NCBI GenBank assembly: GCA_016194835.1
Contig: JACQAU010000174.1
Location: 1-5,814 of the forward strand
Length of the DNA stretch: 5,814 nucleotides
Origin: Deltaproteobacteria bacterium
GTDB lineage: Bacteria; Bdellovibrionota; UBA1018
Direction: 5' to 3'
In this document: piece by piece, positions 1-5,675 of the stretch
How the letters are laid out: every line of letters starts with the position of its first letter
Numbering within the stretch: the stretch's first letter is position 1
Notes under the pieces: model-generated
Database searches by the model: none
What the model was told of the DNA's origin: nothing
The model's input: only the letters and a program-made list of their open reading frames with translations
Position numbers and translations under genes: made by a program

Positions 1-1
1 G

Positions 2-79
2 TGCATCCTGTGCGCGATCGCGGCATTATACCTTTGGCTCCCCAAAGGCCGGTTCTGGAAATTATTTTTAAAATACTAA
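2..79 (+). CDS. C-terminal fragment of an unidentified membrane protein (gene runs off the left edge)
   Basis: Frame 2 is open from the window edge to a TAA at 77-79 and gives 25 codons. The peptide has a hydrophobic stretch (CILCAIAALYLWL) followed by a short basic and aromatic tail (PKGRFWKLFLKY). This is the pattern of a last transmembrane helix with a positively charged cytoplasmic end. The first 60 bases are clearly more GC-rich than the non-coding sequence from 80 to 172, which supports coding. It lies upstream of and in the same direction as the nucleoside salvage genes, so a transporter is possible, but nothing in the fragment identifies a family. The 93-nt AT-rich gap after it contains no obvious terminator. 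Confidence 0.55.
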   Translation, partial: CILCAIAALYLWLPKGRFWKLFLKY

Positions 80-94
80 AAAACTAACTAAACT

Positions 95-172
95 ATGTTA
101 CTCATTATACAACAAGCAATGGATCACTACAATAAACTTGAAATTATTGCTTTTAAGTGTCAAAACTATTAA
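95..172 (+). other. Possible 25-codon upstream ORF abutting the phosphorylase start
   Basis: An ATG at 95 opens a 25-codon frame (starting MLLIIQQAMDHYNK, ending AFKCQNY) that stops with TAA at 170-172. The next codon, in the same frame, is the GTG at 173 used by the phosphorylase. There is no purine-rich Shine-Dalgarno before the ATG. It could be a leader peptide that delivers ribosomes to the following GTG, or simply chance open sequence in an AT-rich gap. I see no protein family in it. Confidence 0.2.
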
Positions 173-1024
173 GTGGTGACACAAAACACAATATATCAAA
201 AAATAAAAAAGGCTGTGGATTTAGTTAAACAAAAATCTGATATCTCCCCTGAAATTGGCATTATTTTAGGATCAGGACTTGGGTCTGTTGCTGAAAAGGC
301 TAAAGATACAGTTCATATTCCATATTTGGAGATCCCATTTTTCCATGGAACAACAGTCGAAGGACACAGCGGAAAAATGACCATAGGAAAGCTTTTTGAT
401 GTTCCCTGTGTCTTACTACAAGGCAGATTTCACCTCTATGAAGGTTATGATATGGAAGACGTTGTGTTCCCAACTAGAACACTTTGCGGACTGGGCATTC
501 ATACACTAATTTTAACAAATGCAGCAGGAAGCATAAATCCAAGCTTTCAGCCAGGGGATGTAATGGTTATTTCAGATCATCTAAATCTTATGGGCAACAA
601 CCCTCTTCAGGGCATACAAGTGACACAGCTTGGTCCAAGATTTCCAGATCTTTCTGAAGCATATAACAAAAAATGCATTAATATTATTGAAAATGTCACT
701 AAAGACTTAGGAATTGCACTAAAACATGGAGTATATGCCGGTTTGATGGGACCCACATACGAAACTCCAGCAGAGGTCAAAATGCTAAGAACCCTGGGTG
801 CAGATGCAGTGGGTATGTCAACAGTACCAGAGTGTATTGCAGCTAATCACCTTGGAGTTAGAGTTTTAGGCATAAGCTGCATTGCTAATTTAGCTGCTGG
901 GCAAAGCCCTCAAAAACTCACACATCACGAAGTGTTAGAAAGTTCAAAACTGGCAGCAAATAAATTAAGTTTAATTTTAGAAAAAGCAATTCCGCTATTA
1001 GTGCACAAACCGAGTAAAGAATAA
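173..1024 (+). CDS. punA: Purine nucleoside phosphorylase, trimeric (PNP/MTAP) type
   Basis: This cytoplasmic enzyme splits purine (deoxy)ribonucleosides with phosphate into base and (deoxy)ribose 1-phosphate. Visible motifs are GSGLG at residues 33-37 (phosphate binding), GHSGK at 64-68, GRFHLYEGY at 84-92, TNAAGSINP at 115-123, GPTYETPAE at 193-201, GMSTVPE at 214-220 and IANLAAG at 237-243. By alignment to human PNP, Glu197, Met215 and Asn239 match its Glu201, Met219 and Asn243. The Asn predicts preference for 6-oxopurines (inosine, guanosine) over adenosine. The length of 283 aa is normal for the family. The start must be GTG 173 or GTG 176: the codon before 173 is TAA and the first in-frame ATG is far inside the conserved core. 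No Shine-Dalgarno is visible. The gene is followed after 11 nt by cytidine deaminase, so the two are probably one operon. The symbol follows family usage; deoD normally denotes the hexameric enzyme. Confidence 0.95.
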   Translation: MVTQNTIYQKIKKAVDLVKQKSDISPEIGIILGSGLGSVAEKAKDTVHIPYLEIPFFHGTTVEGHSGKMTIGKLFDVPCVLLQGRFHLYEGYDMEDVVFPTRTLCGLGIHTLILTNAAGSINPSFQPGDVMVISDHLNLMGNNPLQGIQVTQLGPRFPDLSEAYNKKCINIIENVTKDLGIALKHGVYAGLMGPTYETPAEVKMLRTLGADAVGMSTVPECIAANHLGVRVLGISCIANLAAGQSPQKLTHHEVLESSKLAANKLSLILEKAIPLLVHKPSKE

Positions 1025-1027
1025 GGA
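1022..1027 (+). promoter_or_regulatory. Shine-Dalgarno of the cytidine deaminase gene
   Basis: TAAGGA overlaps the phosphorylase stop codon (TAA 1022-1024) and lies 8 nt before the ATG at 1036. This supports that ATG and translation of cdd from a shared transcript. Confidence 0.65.
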
Positions 1028-1035
1028 ATATTCTT

Positions 1036-1449
1036 ATGAAAAAACTGTCTCCAGAACTACAAAGAATGTTTGAGCACGCAAAAAAAGCGAGAGAAAATTC
1101 ATACTCCCCCTACAGCGGACACAAAGTAGGAGCTTCTTTAGTTACTGCGGATGGTGAAATTTTTTCAGGCTGCAATGTCGAAAACGCTTCGTATGGAGCA
1201 ACTGTTTGTGCAGAAAGGGCTGCTATTCAAAACGCCATTTCTCAAAGAGGAAAAATTGAAATTAAAGAAATTTTAGTACTCACAGATGAAAATCCCGCCT
1301 GGCCCCCATGTGGAATGTGCAGGCAAGTAATTTCAGAATTTGTATTTCAAACTGCTATTGTGCACATTTGTAATTTAAGTGGAGAAACCAAAACACTGCC
1401 ATTTGCTGAATTATTACCGAATGCTTTTTCTTTTCCAAAAGATGGTTAA
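1036..1449 (+). CDS. cdd: Cytidine deaminase, homotetrameric type
   Basis: This enzyme hydrolytically deaminates cytidine and deoxycytidine to uridine and deoxyuridine in the cytoplasm. The catalytic signature is complete: substrate-binding NVENASYG at residues 48-55 (Asn48, Glu50), CAERAA at 58-63 with zinc ligand Cys58 and proton-shuttling Glu60, and PCGMCRQ at 91-97 with zinc ligands Cys92 and Cys95. A Cys rather than His as first ligand, together with the short 137-aa length, marks the small tetrameric class (Bacillus and human type) rather than the longer dimeric E. coli class. An N-terminal SPYSGHKVGA segment at 24-33 is also typical. It lies 11 nt behind the purine nucleoside phosphorylase gene and has a clear Shine-Dalgarno. 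The pair forms a nucleoside salvage unit. The gene converges on a DUF2442 gene 37 nt away, with no convincing terminator between them. Confidence 0.96.
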   Translation: MKKLSPELQRMFEHAKKARENSYSPYSGHKVGASLVTADGEIFSGCNVENASYGATVCAERAAIQNAISQRGKIEIKEILVLTDENPAWPPCGMCRQVISEFVFQTAIVHICNLSGETKTLPFAELLPNAFSFPKDG

Positions 1450-1486
1450 TGTTGAATAAAACCGTTCATCTTCCCTGGTACCACTA

Positions 1487-1723
1487 TCATAATTGATAAA
1501 GAACATCTGGAGCATAATCGACTCCATTGGGCCACATAATAGTTCCACTCTCTGTGTCCAAAGTGACCTTAGAAAAAAAAACTTTGTCCTTAAGAGATTC
1601 CAAAAGACCTCCCTGATTTTTAATTAAAGGCCACATGTCAATATCCTTTTCAAATCCATCATTAAATTTCAGATGCAAGCAAAATTCACCACAATATTTA
1701 ACATGAATAATATGAATAATCAT
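1487..1723 (-). CDS. DUF2442 protein, second gene of a DUF4160-DUF2442 pair
   Basis: This small protein of 78 aa, from the preferred start, belongs to the DUF2442 family (fold of the NE0471 N-terminal domain). The function is unknown. Family features are a leading beta-strand pattern (IIHVKYCGEFCLHLKFNDG, residues 5-23), an acidic DIDMWPL segment at 27-33, and the hallmark GTIMWPNGVDYAP at 60-72 near the C-terminus. I chose the ATG at 1723 because family members usually begin just before this first strand. It also lies 13 nt past the DUF4160 stop, with a weak GAAAG about 10 nt ahead. An in-frame ATG at 1774 would add 17 residues (MANHLKKSTHLTESFHH). These overlap the end of the DUF4160 gene by 38 nt and look like out-of-frame DUF4160 sequence, although a GGGAG lies about 10 nt ahead of that ATG. 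The gene is surely co-transcribed with its DUF4160 neighbour. Confidence 0.85.
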   Translation of the reverse strand: MIIHIIHVKYCGEFCLHLKFNDGFEKDIDMWPLIKNQGGLLESLKDKVFFSKVTLDTESGTIMWPNGVDYAPDVLYQL

Positions 1724-1736
1724 ATGATGAAAACTT

Positions 1737-1997
1737 TCAGTCAAGTGGGTTGATTTTTTTAGGTGGTTTGCCATTTTTCATTAACTCCCAGTCTTCAAAA
1801 AGTTCTTGCCTGTGCTCAAAAGCCCATTCCAAAACATGCAATAGAGCTCGTCGAGACAGATGCCCTGTTAACATTTTTAAGTCAGCAATCGAAATCTTTG
1901 CTTCATAATTTTCATACTTAATATGAAAATGCGGAGGCTCATGATCTCCATAGTACATTCTAATAATAATTCCATAAAATCTCGAAATTTCAGGCAT
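1737..1997 (-). CDS. DUF4160 protein, first gene of a DUF4160-DUF2442 pair
   Basis: This 86-aa protein is a full-length match to the DUF4160 family pattern: start MPEISRFYGIIIRMYY, then the signature DHEPPHFH at residues 18-25, a strand with EAKISI at 32-37, LSRRALLHVLEWAFEHRQEL at 47-66, and the ending W-x5-G-x5-I-x-PLD. The His-rich signature could bind metal or act in catalysis, but no activity can be assigned from sequence. Family members are very often found next to a DUF2442 gene, as here. The tight two-gene layout of two tiny proteins resembles a toxin-antitoxin module, which is inference only. The Shine-Dalgarno is weak (AAAG just before the ATG). It sits 75 nt downstream of the sugar dehydrogenase gene, in very AT-rich sequence that could hold its own promoter. 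Confidence 0.88.
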   Translation of the reverse strand: MPEISRFYGIIIRMYYGDHEPPHFHIKYENYEAKISIADLKMLTGHLSRRALLHVLEWAFEHRQELFEDWELMKNGKPPKKINPLD

Positions 1998-2072
1998 AAG
2001 CTTTATATAAATAATACTAACTAATTTAATATCATAAAAAAAGTGATTAATCTAAAATATAACATCTAAAAG
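1998..2072 (-). promoter_or_regulatory. AT-rich spacer, possible promoter of the DUF4160-DUF2442 pair
   Basis: These 75 nt are almost entirely A and T. Read on the minus strand they contain a run of seven T followed by TATGAT, which fits a -10 box, but no good -35 hexamer lies 16-18 nt upstream. A weak ATCA/TGAT arm pair flanks the T run. I cannot decide between a weak terminator of the upstream gene, a promoter of the pair, or both. Confidence 0.25.
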
Positions 2073-3308
2073 TTAAAAAGGATCTACACGAAAAATCATG
2101 CCCGACGTATAATCAGCAACATAAATTTCACCATCAGCATCCCGACCAAAACTAGAAAACTGCCAGGGCCACTTCCCTAAAGCATACAGTTCAGGAAGTT
2201 TATATAAATCATTGTCACTTACTGGCAACGACACTGCCCATAAACGACCCGATATAAAATCACCAAAAATATATTTTTCCTTTAGAGCTGTAATTTTGTT
2301 TCCAGTATAGACATAACCGCCAATAACACATCCACCATCCACACGATCATACTCTAACCATGGACTTGTTAAAGTCTTAGATGCGCAATCCCTAGCAGGT
2401 TTAAAACACACATGGCCTTCTTTTATACTCCAGCCATAATTTTTACCTGCTTCAACAATATCTAGTTCTTCTCTTTGAACTTCACCAACATCTGCTACAA
2501 TAAGACGGTCTTTAGGATCAAAACTAATACGCCATGGATTTCTAAAACCCAGTGCCCAAATTTCAGGTAGCTCAGATCTACGATTTATAAAAGGATTTGT
2601 TGATGGGATACTATATTGCTTGCCGTGTGCTTTTTCGTTAACATCAATTCTTAAGATTTTACCTAACAATGTATTTAATCTTTGACCATTATTATGTGGG
2701 TCACCTCTGGGTGGGCCACCATCTCCAAGTCCGATATACAAATACCCGTCAGGGCCAAACACAAGCTGACCACCCTTATGATTTGGAGATGGCTGATTGA
2801 TTGTTAAAAGCACTCGCTCTGATTTTGCAGACGTTGTTTTTAGCTGCACAGGATCTAATGTCCATTCTGAAATCCGGGTTTGTCTTGCATGAGAACGTTT
2901 AGGGTTATAGTTAATATATATTTTTGGCACTTTTGGGAACTTTGGATGAAACACCATGCCCAAAAGGCCCATTTCTACATCGACTGCTACAGAAACTGAA
3001 AGCATTACACCTCTACTGGAATCTTTAAGAGACACCCACCAAATTTTACCAGCTTGCTCTAGGACAACCATTTTCCAGGGTTGTCCTGGCACAAATTGAA
3101 TGTCAGTGGGCTGGGTAAATTTTTGTAAAGGAGTAAGTGAAATATCAATTCTTTTTCTGCTTAGGTCTTTTTCTTGAAATACTGCTTTTGTTTTATTCAA
3201 AGATTCAAGTGCATAAGCACAAGTAGAAAGCATCAAAACTAAAATGAGTAAAAAAATAGTGGAATCTAATTTGACCTGAGAAGGAGTGAAGCTTTGCTTA
3301 GCGCGCAT
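2073..3308 (-). CDS. Exported PQQ-dependent sugar dehydrogenase family protein (GSDH / YliI-like)
   Basis: This is a six-bladed beta-propeller of the glucose/sorbosone dehydrogenase family, which oxidises aldoses with pyrroloquinoline quinone in the periplasm. An N-terminal signal peptide is visible: hydrophobic residues about 18-29, with a likely cleavage after AYA at 31-33. Family motifs in order are EMGLLGMVFHPKFP (112-125), NHKGGQLVFGPDGYLYIGLGDGG (176-198) with the expected catalytic base His177, LLGKILRIDV (214-223), GFRNPWRISFDP (254-265), VADVGEVQREELDIV (271-285), KNYGWSIKEG (289-298), GGYVYTG (330-336), and a last blade ending IYVADYTSGMIFRVDP (395-410). Cys301, Cys308 and Cys327 sit where related propellers carry cysteines and may form a disulfide. 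The 411-aa length suits the subfamily. No PQQ biosynthesis genes are in view, and the true substrate is unknown. The gene lies 64 nt behind the fumarase gene; its ATG has no Shine-Dalgarno. Confidence 0.88.
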   Translation of the reverse strand: MRAKQSFTPSQVKLDSTIFLLILVLMLSTCAYALESLNKTKAVFQEKDLSRKRIDISLTPLQKFTQPTDIQFVPGQPWKMVVLEQAGKIWWVSLKDSSRGVMLSVSVAVDVEMGLLGMVFHPKFPKVPKIYINYNPKRSHARQTRISEWTLDPVQLKTTSAKSERVLLTINQPSPNHKGGQLVFGPDGYLYIGLGDGGPPRGDPHNNGQRLNTLLGKILRIDVNEKAHGKQYSIPSTNPFINRRSELPEIWALGFRNPWRISFDPKDRLIVADVGEVQREELDIVEAGKNYGWSIKEGHVCFKPARDCASKTLTSPWLEYDRVDGGCVIGGYVYTGNKITALKEKYIFGDFISGRLWAVSLPVSDNDLYKLPELYALGKWPWQFSSFGRDADGEIYVADYTSGMIFRVDPF

Positions 3309-3319
3309 AACACAAATAT

Positions 3320-3348
3320 ATCATACTTTCGGTATTCTTTCCATATTC
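3320..3348 (-). promoter_or_regulatory. Possible promoter with an 11-bp tandem repeat upstream of the sugar dehydrogenase
   Basis: On the minus strand, TATGAT (3325-3320) matches five of six bases of a -10 box. It ends 11 nt before the ATG, so transcription would start only a few nucleotides upstream of the gene. Immediately upstream are two head-to-tail 11-mers, GAATATGGAAA (3348-3338) and GAATACCGAAA (3337-3327), identical at 9 of 11 positions. The -35 region is poor, which would fit an activator-dependent promoter. It could also be chance. Confidence 0.3.
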
Positions 3349-3372
3349 ATTCGCTCAGAGGGTTTATAAAAC

Positions 3373-5007
3373 TTACTCCATTTTTGCTATTGCTCCAATT
3401 TGAGCATAAAAGTCATTTCCCTTGTCATCTACCAAAATAAAAGCTGGAAAATCTTCGACCTCGATTTTATAAATAGCTTCCATCCCTAGCTCTGGATACT
3501 CTAAAAGCACAACTTTCCTAATATTTTCTTGAGCCAGCAGTGCTGCCGGGCCTCCAATAGATCCTAAATAAAATCCGCCATACTTCTTACATGCTTGCGT
3601 AACTGCAGGACCTCTGTTTCCCTTTGCCATCATAATCATAGACCCACCCATTGCCTGAAATGGCTCTACATATGAATCCATACGCCCTGCCGTAGTTGGA
3701 CCAAACGAACCCGAGGGAAGTCCCGTAGGTGTTTTTGCTGGACCGGCATAGTAAATAGGATGATTCTTAAAATACTCTGGCATCCCTTTACCATGGTCAA
3801 TTCGTTCTTTAATCTTTGCATGCGCAATATCTCTTGCCACTATGAGTGTCCCCGTAAGCGCTAATCGCGTAGTTACTAAGTGCTTAGATAATTCAGCTAA
3901 AATTTCCTTCATTGGTCTATTTAAATTAATTTTCACTACACCCGTTTCTCGTGTCTTGCCTCGATATTTTTCAGGAATCAACCGCACTGGATTTCGCTCC
4001 ATCACTTCTAACCAAATTCCATCACGGTTAATTTTCGCTCTGGCATTTCGATCTGCAGAACATGAAACACCAACTCCAACCGGACAAGAAGCACCATGTC
4101 GTGGGAGCCTAATAATTTTAACATCCAAAGCAAAATACTTACCTCCAAATTGAGCGCCTATACCCGTATTTTGAGCAGCTTTCAGCATCTTTTCTTCTAG
4201 TTCTAAATCTCTAAAGGCTTGTCCAAATTTATTTCCCTGAGTTGGTAAATCATCCAAATCACCTGCACTTGCTAGTTTTACAGTTTTTAAGCAAGCCTCA
4301 GCCGATGTTCCTCCAATGACAAAAACCAAGTGATAAGGCGGACAAGCAGACGTACCTAGTGTTTTCATTTTTTCTGTTAAATATTTTTCTAGTCTTTCAG
4401 GATTTAATAGAGCTTTTGTCTCTTGAAAAAGTAAACTTTTATTTGCAGATCCACCACCCTTTGTTACAAACAAAAACTTGTATTCCTGACCTAGAGTTTC
4501 GTAAATATCAATTTGAGCGGGTAAATTAGTACCAGAATTGACTTCTTCATATATTGAAATAGGCATACTTTGTGAATAACGCAGATTTTCTTCCGTATAA
4601 GCTTTATAAATGCCTAATGAAAGATATTCTTCGTCATGAACTCCTGTCCAAACCTGAGATCCTTTCTTTGCAACAATAGTTGCAGTCCCCGTGTCTTGAC
4701 ACAGTGGTAAAATAAAATGAGAAGAAACATCGGCATTTCTTAAAAGTGCCAACGCAACTCCCCGATCATTAGGCGAGCTCTCAGGGTCGTCTAAAATCTT
4801 TGCTACTTTCTCTAGGTGTTTGGCTCTCATTAAAAACGAGATGTCTCGTATAGCTTCGTTAGACAATAAAGAAAGACCCTCTGGATCTATTTTTAAAATT
4901 TCACTACCCTCAAATGTAGTGATAGAAACAAACTTTTTAGTTAAAAGCCTATACTCAGTTGTATCATTTCTTAATGGAAACGGATCTTGATAATGAAACT
5001 CAGGCAT
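3373..5007 (-). CDS. fumA: Fumarate hydratase class I, iron-sulfur (FumA-type)
   Basis: This cytoplasmic TCA-cycle enzyme interconverts fumarate and L-malate using an oxygen-sensitive 4Fe-4S cluster. At 544 aa it is a full-length fused two-domain class I enzyme, close in size to E. coli FumA/FumB. The N-terminal domain carries PLCQDTGTA at residues 101-109 with Cys103, GGGSANKS at 184-191, SACPPYHLVFVIGGTSAE at 220-237 with Cys222, GIGAQFGGKY at 282-291, and GVSCSADRNARAK at 313-325 with Cys316. These three cysteines correspond to the cluster ligands Cys105, Cys224 and Cys318 of FumA. The C-terminal domain has VARDIAHAK at 390-398, YYAGPAKTPTGLPSGSFGPT at 419-438 and TTAGRMDSY at 438-446, which form the active site. 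Class I enzymes can be promiscuous toward related dicarboxylates, but the full-length FumA layout makes fumarase the best call. The start is fixed by a perfect AGGAGG 9 nt upstream. The gene is separated from the upstream gene by a terminator. Confidence 0.96.
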   Translation of the reverse strand: MPEFHYQDPFPLRNDTTEYRLLTKKFVSITTFEGSEILKIDPEGLSLLSNEAIRDISFLMRAKHLEKVAKILDDPESSPNDRGVALALLRNADVSSHFILPLCQDTGTATIVAKKGSQVWTGVHDEEYLSLGIYKAYTEENLRYSQSMPISIYEEVNSGTNLPAQIDIYETLGQEYKFLFVTKGGGSANKSLLFQETKALLNPERLEKYLTEKMKTLGTSACPPYHLVFVIGGTSAEACLKTVKLASAGDLDDLPTQGNKFGQAFRDLELEEKMLKAAQNTGIGAQFGGKYFALDVKIIRLPRHGASCPVGVGVSCSADRNARAKINRDGIWLEVMERNPVRLIPEKYRGKTRETGVVKINLNRPMKEILAELSKHLVTTRLALTGTLIVARDIAHAKIKERIDHGKGMPEYFKNHPIYYAGPAKTPTGLPSGSFGPTTAGRMDSYVEPFQAMGGSMIMMAKGNRGPAVTQACKKYGGFYLGSIGGPAALLAQENIRKVVLLEYPELGMEAIYKIEVEDFPAFILVDDKGNDFYAQIGAIAKME

Positions 5008-5016
5008 ATAAAAGCG

Positions 5017-5022
5017 CCTCCT
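5017..5022 (-). promoter_or_regulatory. Strong Shine-Dalgarno of the fumarase gene
   Basis: AGGAGG reads on the minus strand 9 nt before the ATG at 5007. It decides that start and suggests efficient translation. Confidence 0.85.
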
Positions 5023-5032
5023 ATGAGAAGGT

Positions 5033-5038
5033 AATATA
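5033..5038 (-). promoter_or_regulatory. Candidate -10 box of the fumarase promoter
   Basis: TATATT (minus strand 5038-5033) matches five of six bases of the -10 consensus and lies in the only 40 nt between the upstream terminator and the Shine-Dalgarno. The -35 position would fall at about 5061-5056, beside the T tract of the terminator, and is a poor match. A promoter is expected here because the hairpin at 5064-5098 should stop upstream transcription. Confidence 0.35.
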
Positions 5039-5062
5039 GCCTAGTTATATTTATCTAGAAAT

Positions 5063-5099
5063 AAAAAAGGCACCAGGAATATTTACTAGTGCCTTTTTA
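5063..5099 (-). terminator. Rho-independent terminator of the exported-protein gene
   Basis: A perfect 10-bp stem, AAAAAGGCAC (5064-5073) with GTGCCTTTTT (5089-5098), closes a 15-nt loop. On the minus strand the stem is followed by a run of six T. It starts 5 nt past the stop codon of the gene at 5104, the expected place. The A and T arms also make it able to work in the opposite direction. Confidence 0.85.
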
Positions 5100-5103
5100 C
5101 TAA

Positions 5104-5622
5104 TTATCTTAGTTTCACTATCGATGTTGTATAAGTTGTTCTAGGACCATGAAATCCAAACTCGCCCGTTTGAGTAATAGTCAACGTAGCTCCACCCTGG
5201 AGGTGCTCATTACCATTTTCTTTCACTACAGATTGTTTTGTTAACACAATCCATTTTGTAAATCCTTCGCCTGCTGGCATATTATGTGTAGTGACTTTTG
5301 CCTCTGTTAGACGATCTCCATTAGCCTTATCATTCAAGAAGTCTCGTAGAACTTCCCTAATTTGTTTGCCATCCTGATCATTCATCAACCAAAACGAAGA
5401 TAATTCAGGCAAAAACGCAACTAGTTCTCTGGTTGCTTTAGCTAATTCTACACCCAAAGTAACAGAATTGTATGCCTCTGCTTTATCTAAAGTGGCAAGC
5501 GTATTTAAAACAGCAAGTCCCATAGCACTTGATACCGTTTTTCCTTTTTCCTCTGTAAACCCAACACTGCTAACCATTAGCATGCATAAAACCAACACTG
5601 ACATAAGTTTATTTTTAGACAT
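5104..5622 (-). CDS. Unrecognised exported protein of 172 aa
   Basis: I do not recognise a family. The N-terminus is a typical Sec signal peptide: Lys3 and Lys5, a hydrophobic core at about residues 6-20 (LMSVLVLCMLMVSSV), and a likely cleavage around residues 21-24 before TEEKGK. Cys13 lies inside the core and does not form a lipobox, so this is not an obvious lipoprotein. The mature part (about 150 aa) appears helical at residues 30-100 (AMGLAVLNTLATLDKAEA, LAKATRELVAFLPELSSFW, QIREVLRDFLND). It then turns to alternating strand-like sequence at 105-172 (KWIVLTKQSVV, GGATLTITQTGEFGFHGP, TTYTTSIVKLR) and has no cysteine. The protein probably acts in the periplasm or at the outer surface. The gene stands alone as a transcription unit with its own promoter-like sequence, a perfect AGGAGG and a terminator right after the stop. 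That layout suggests a well-expressed gene. Confidence 0.8.
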   Translation of the reverse strand: MSKNKLMSVLVLCMLMVSSVGFTEEKGKTVSSAMGLAVLNTLATLDKAEAYNSVTLGVELAKATRELVAFLPELSSFWLMNDQDGKQIREVLRDFLNDKANGDRLTEAKVTTHNMPAGEGFTKWIVLTKQSVVKENGNEHLQGGATLTITQTGEFGFHGPRTTYTTSIVKLR

Positions 5623-5631
5623 AAATTAAGT

Positions 5632-5637
5632 CCTCCT
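5632..5637 (-). promoter_or_regulatory. Strong Shine-Dalgarno of the exported-protein gene
   Basis: AGGAGG on the minus strand lies 9 nt before the ATG at 5622. The motif and spacing are the same as in front of the fumarase gene, and they confirm the start that gives the signal peptide. Confidence 0.85.
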
Positions 5638-5646
5638 AGATCAGAC

Positions 5647-5675
5647 GGTATAATGCATATAGTCGTACTTTGCAA
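5647..5675 (-). promoter_or_regulatory. Likely sigma70-type promoter of the exported-protein gene
   Basis: On the minus strand TTGCAA (5675-5670) and TATACC (5652-5647) are separated by 17 nt; each matches four of six consensus bases. Transcription would start near 5640 and give a leader of about 18 nt that holds the Shine-Dalgarno. The spacing is ideal, but in AT-rich sequence such matches arise by chance. Confidence 0.45.

Noticed and set aside
13..22. Palindrome CGCGATCGCG, containing the cyanobacterial HIP1 octamer GCGATCGC
   Set aside because: There is one copy in the whole window, it is read as Ala-Ile-Ala codons in the partial gene, and nothing else suggests a cyanobacterium.
31..48. 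Hairpin CCTTTGG-CTCC-CCAAAGG, a possible terminator
   Set aside because: It lies inside the open C-terminal reading frame and is not followed directly by a T run, so coding sequence explains it better.
138..172. TTGAAA at 138-143 as a -35 box for the phosphorylase
   Set aside because: No -10-like hexamer stands 16-18 nt downstream; TATTAA at 167-172 is 23 nt away and too close to the start.
1485..1498. Small stem TATCA-TAAT-TGATA at the end of the DUF2442 gene
   Set aside because: Five AT-rich pairs without a T run are too weak for a terminator.
3842..4153. 103-codon ORF on the plus strand
   Set aside because: It lies wholly inside the fumarase gene on the opposite strand, matches no family, and is explained by conserved fumarase codons.
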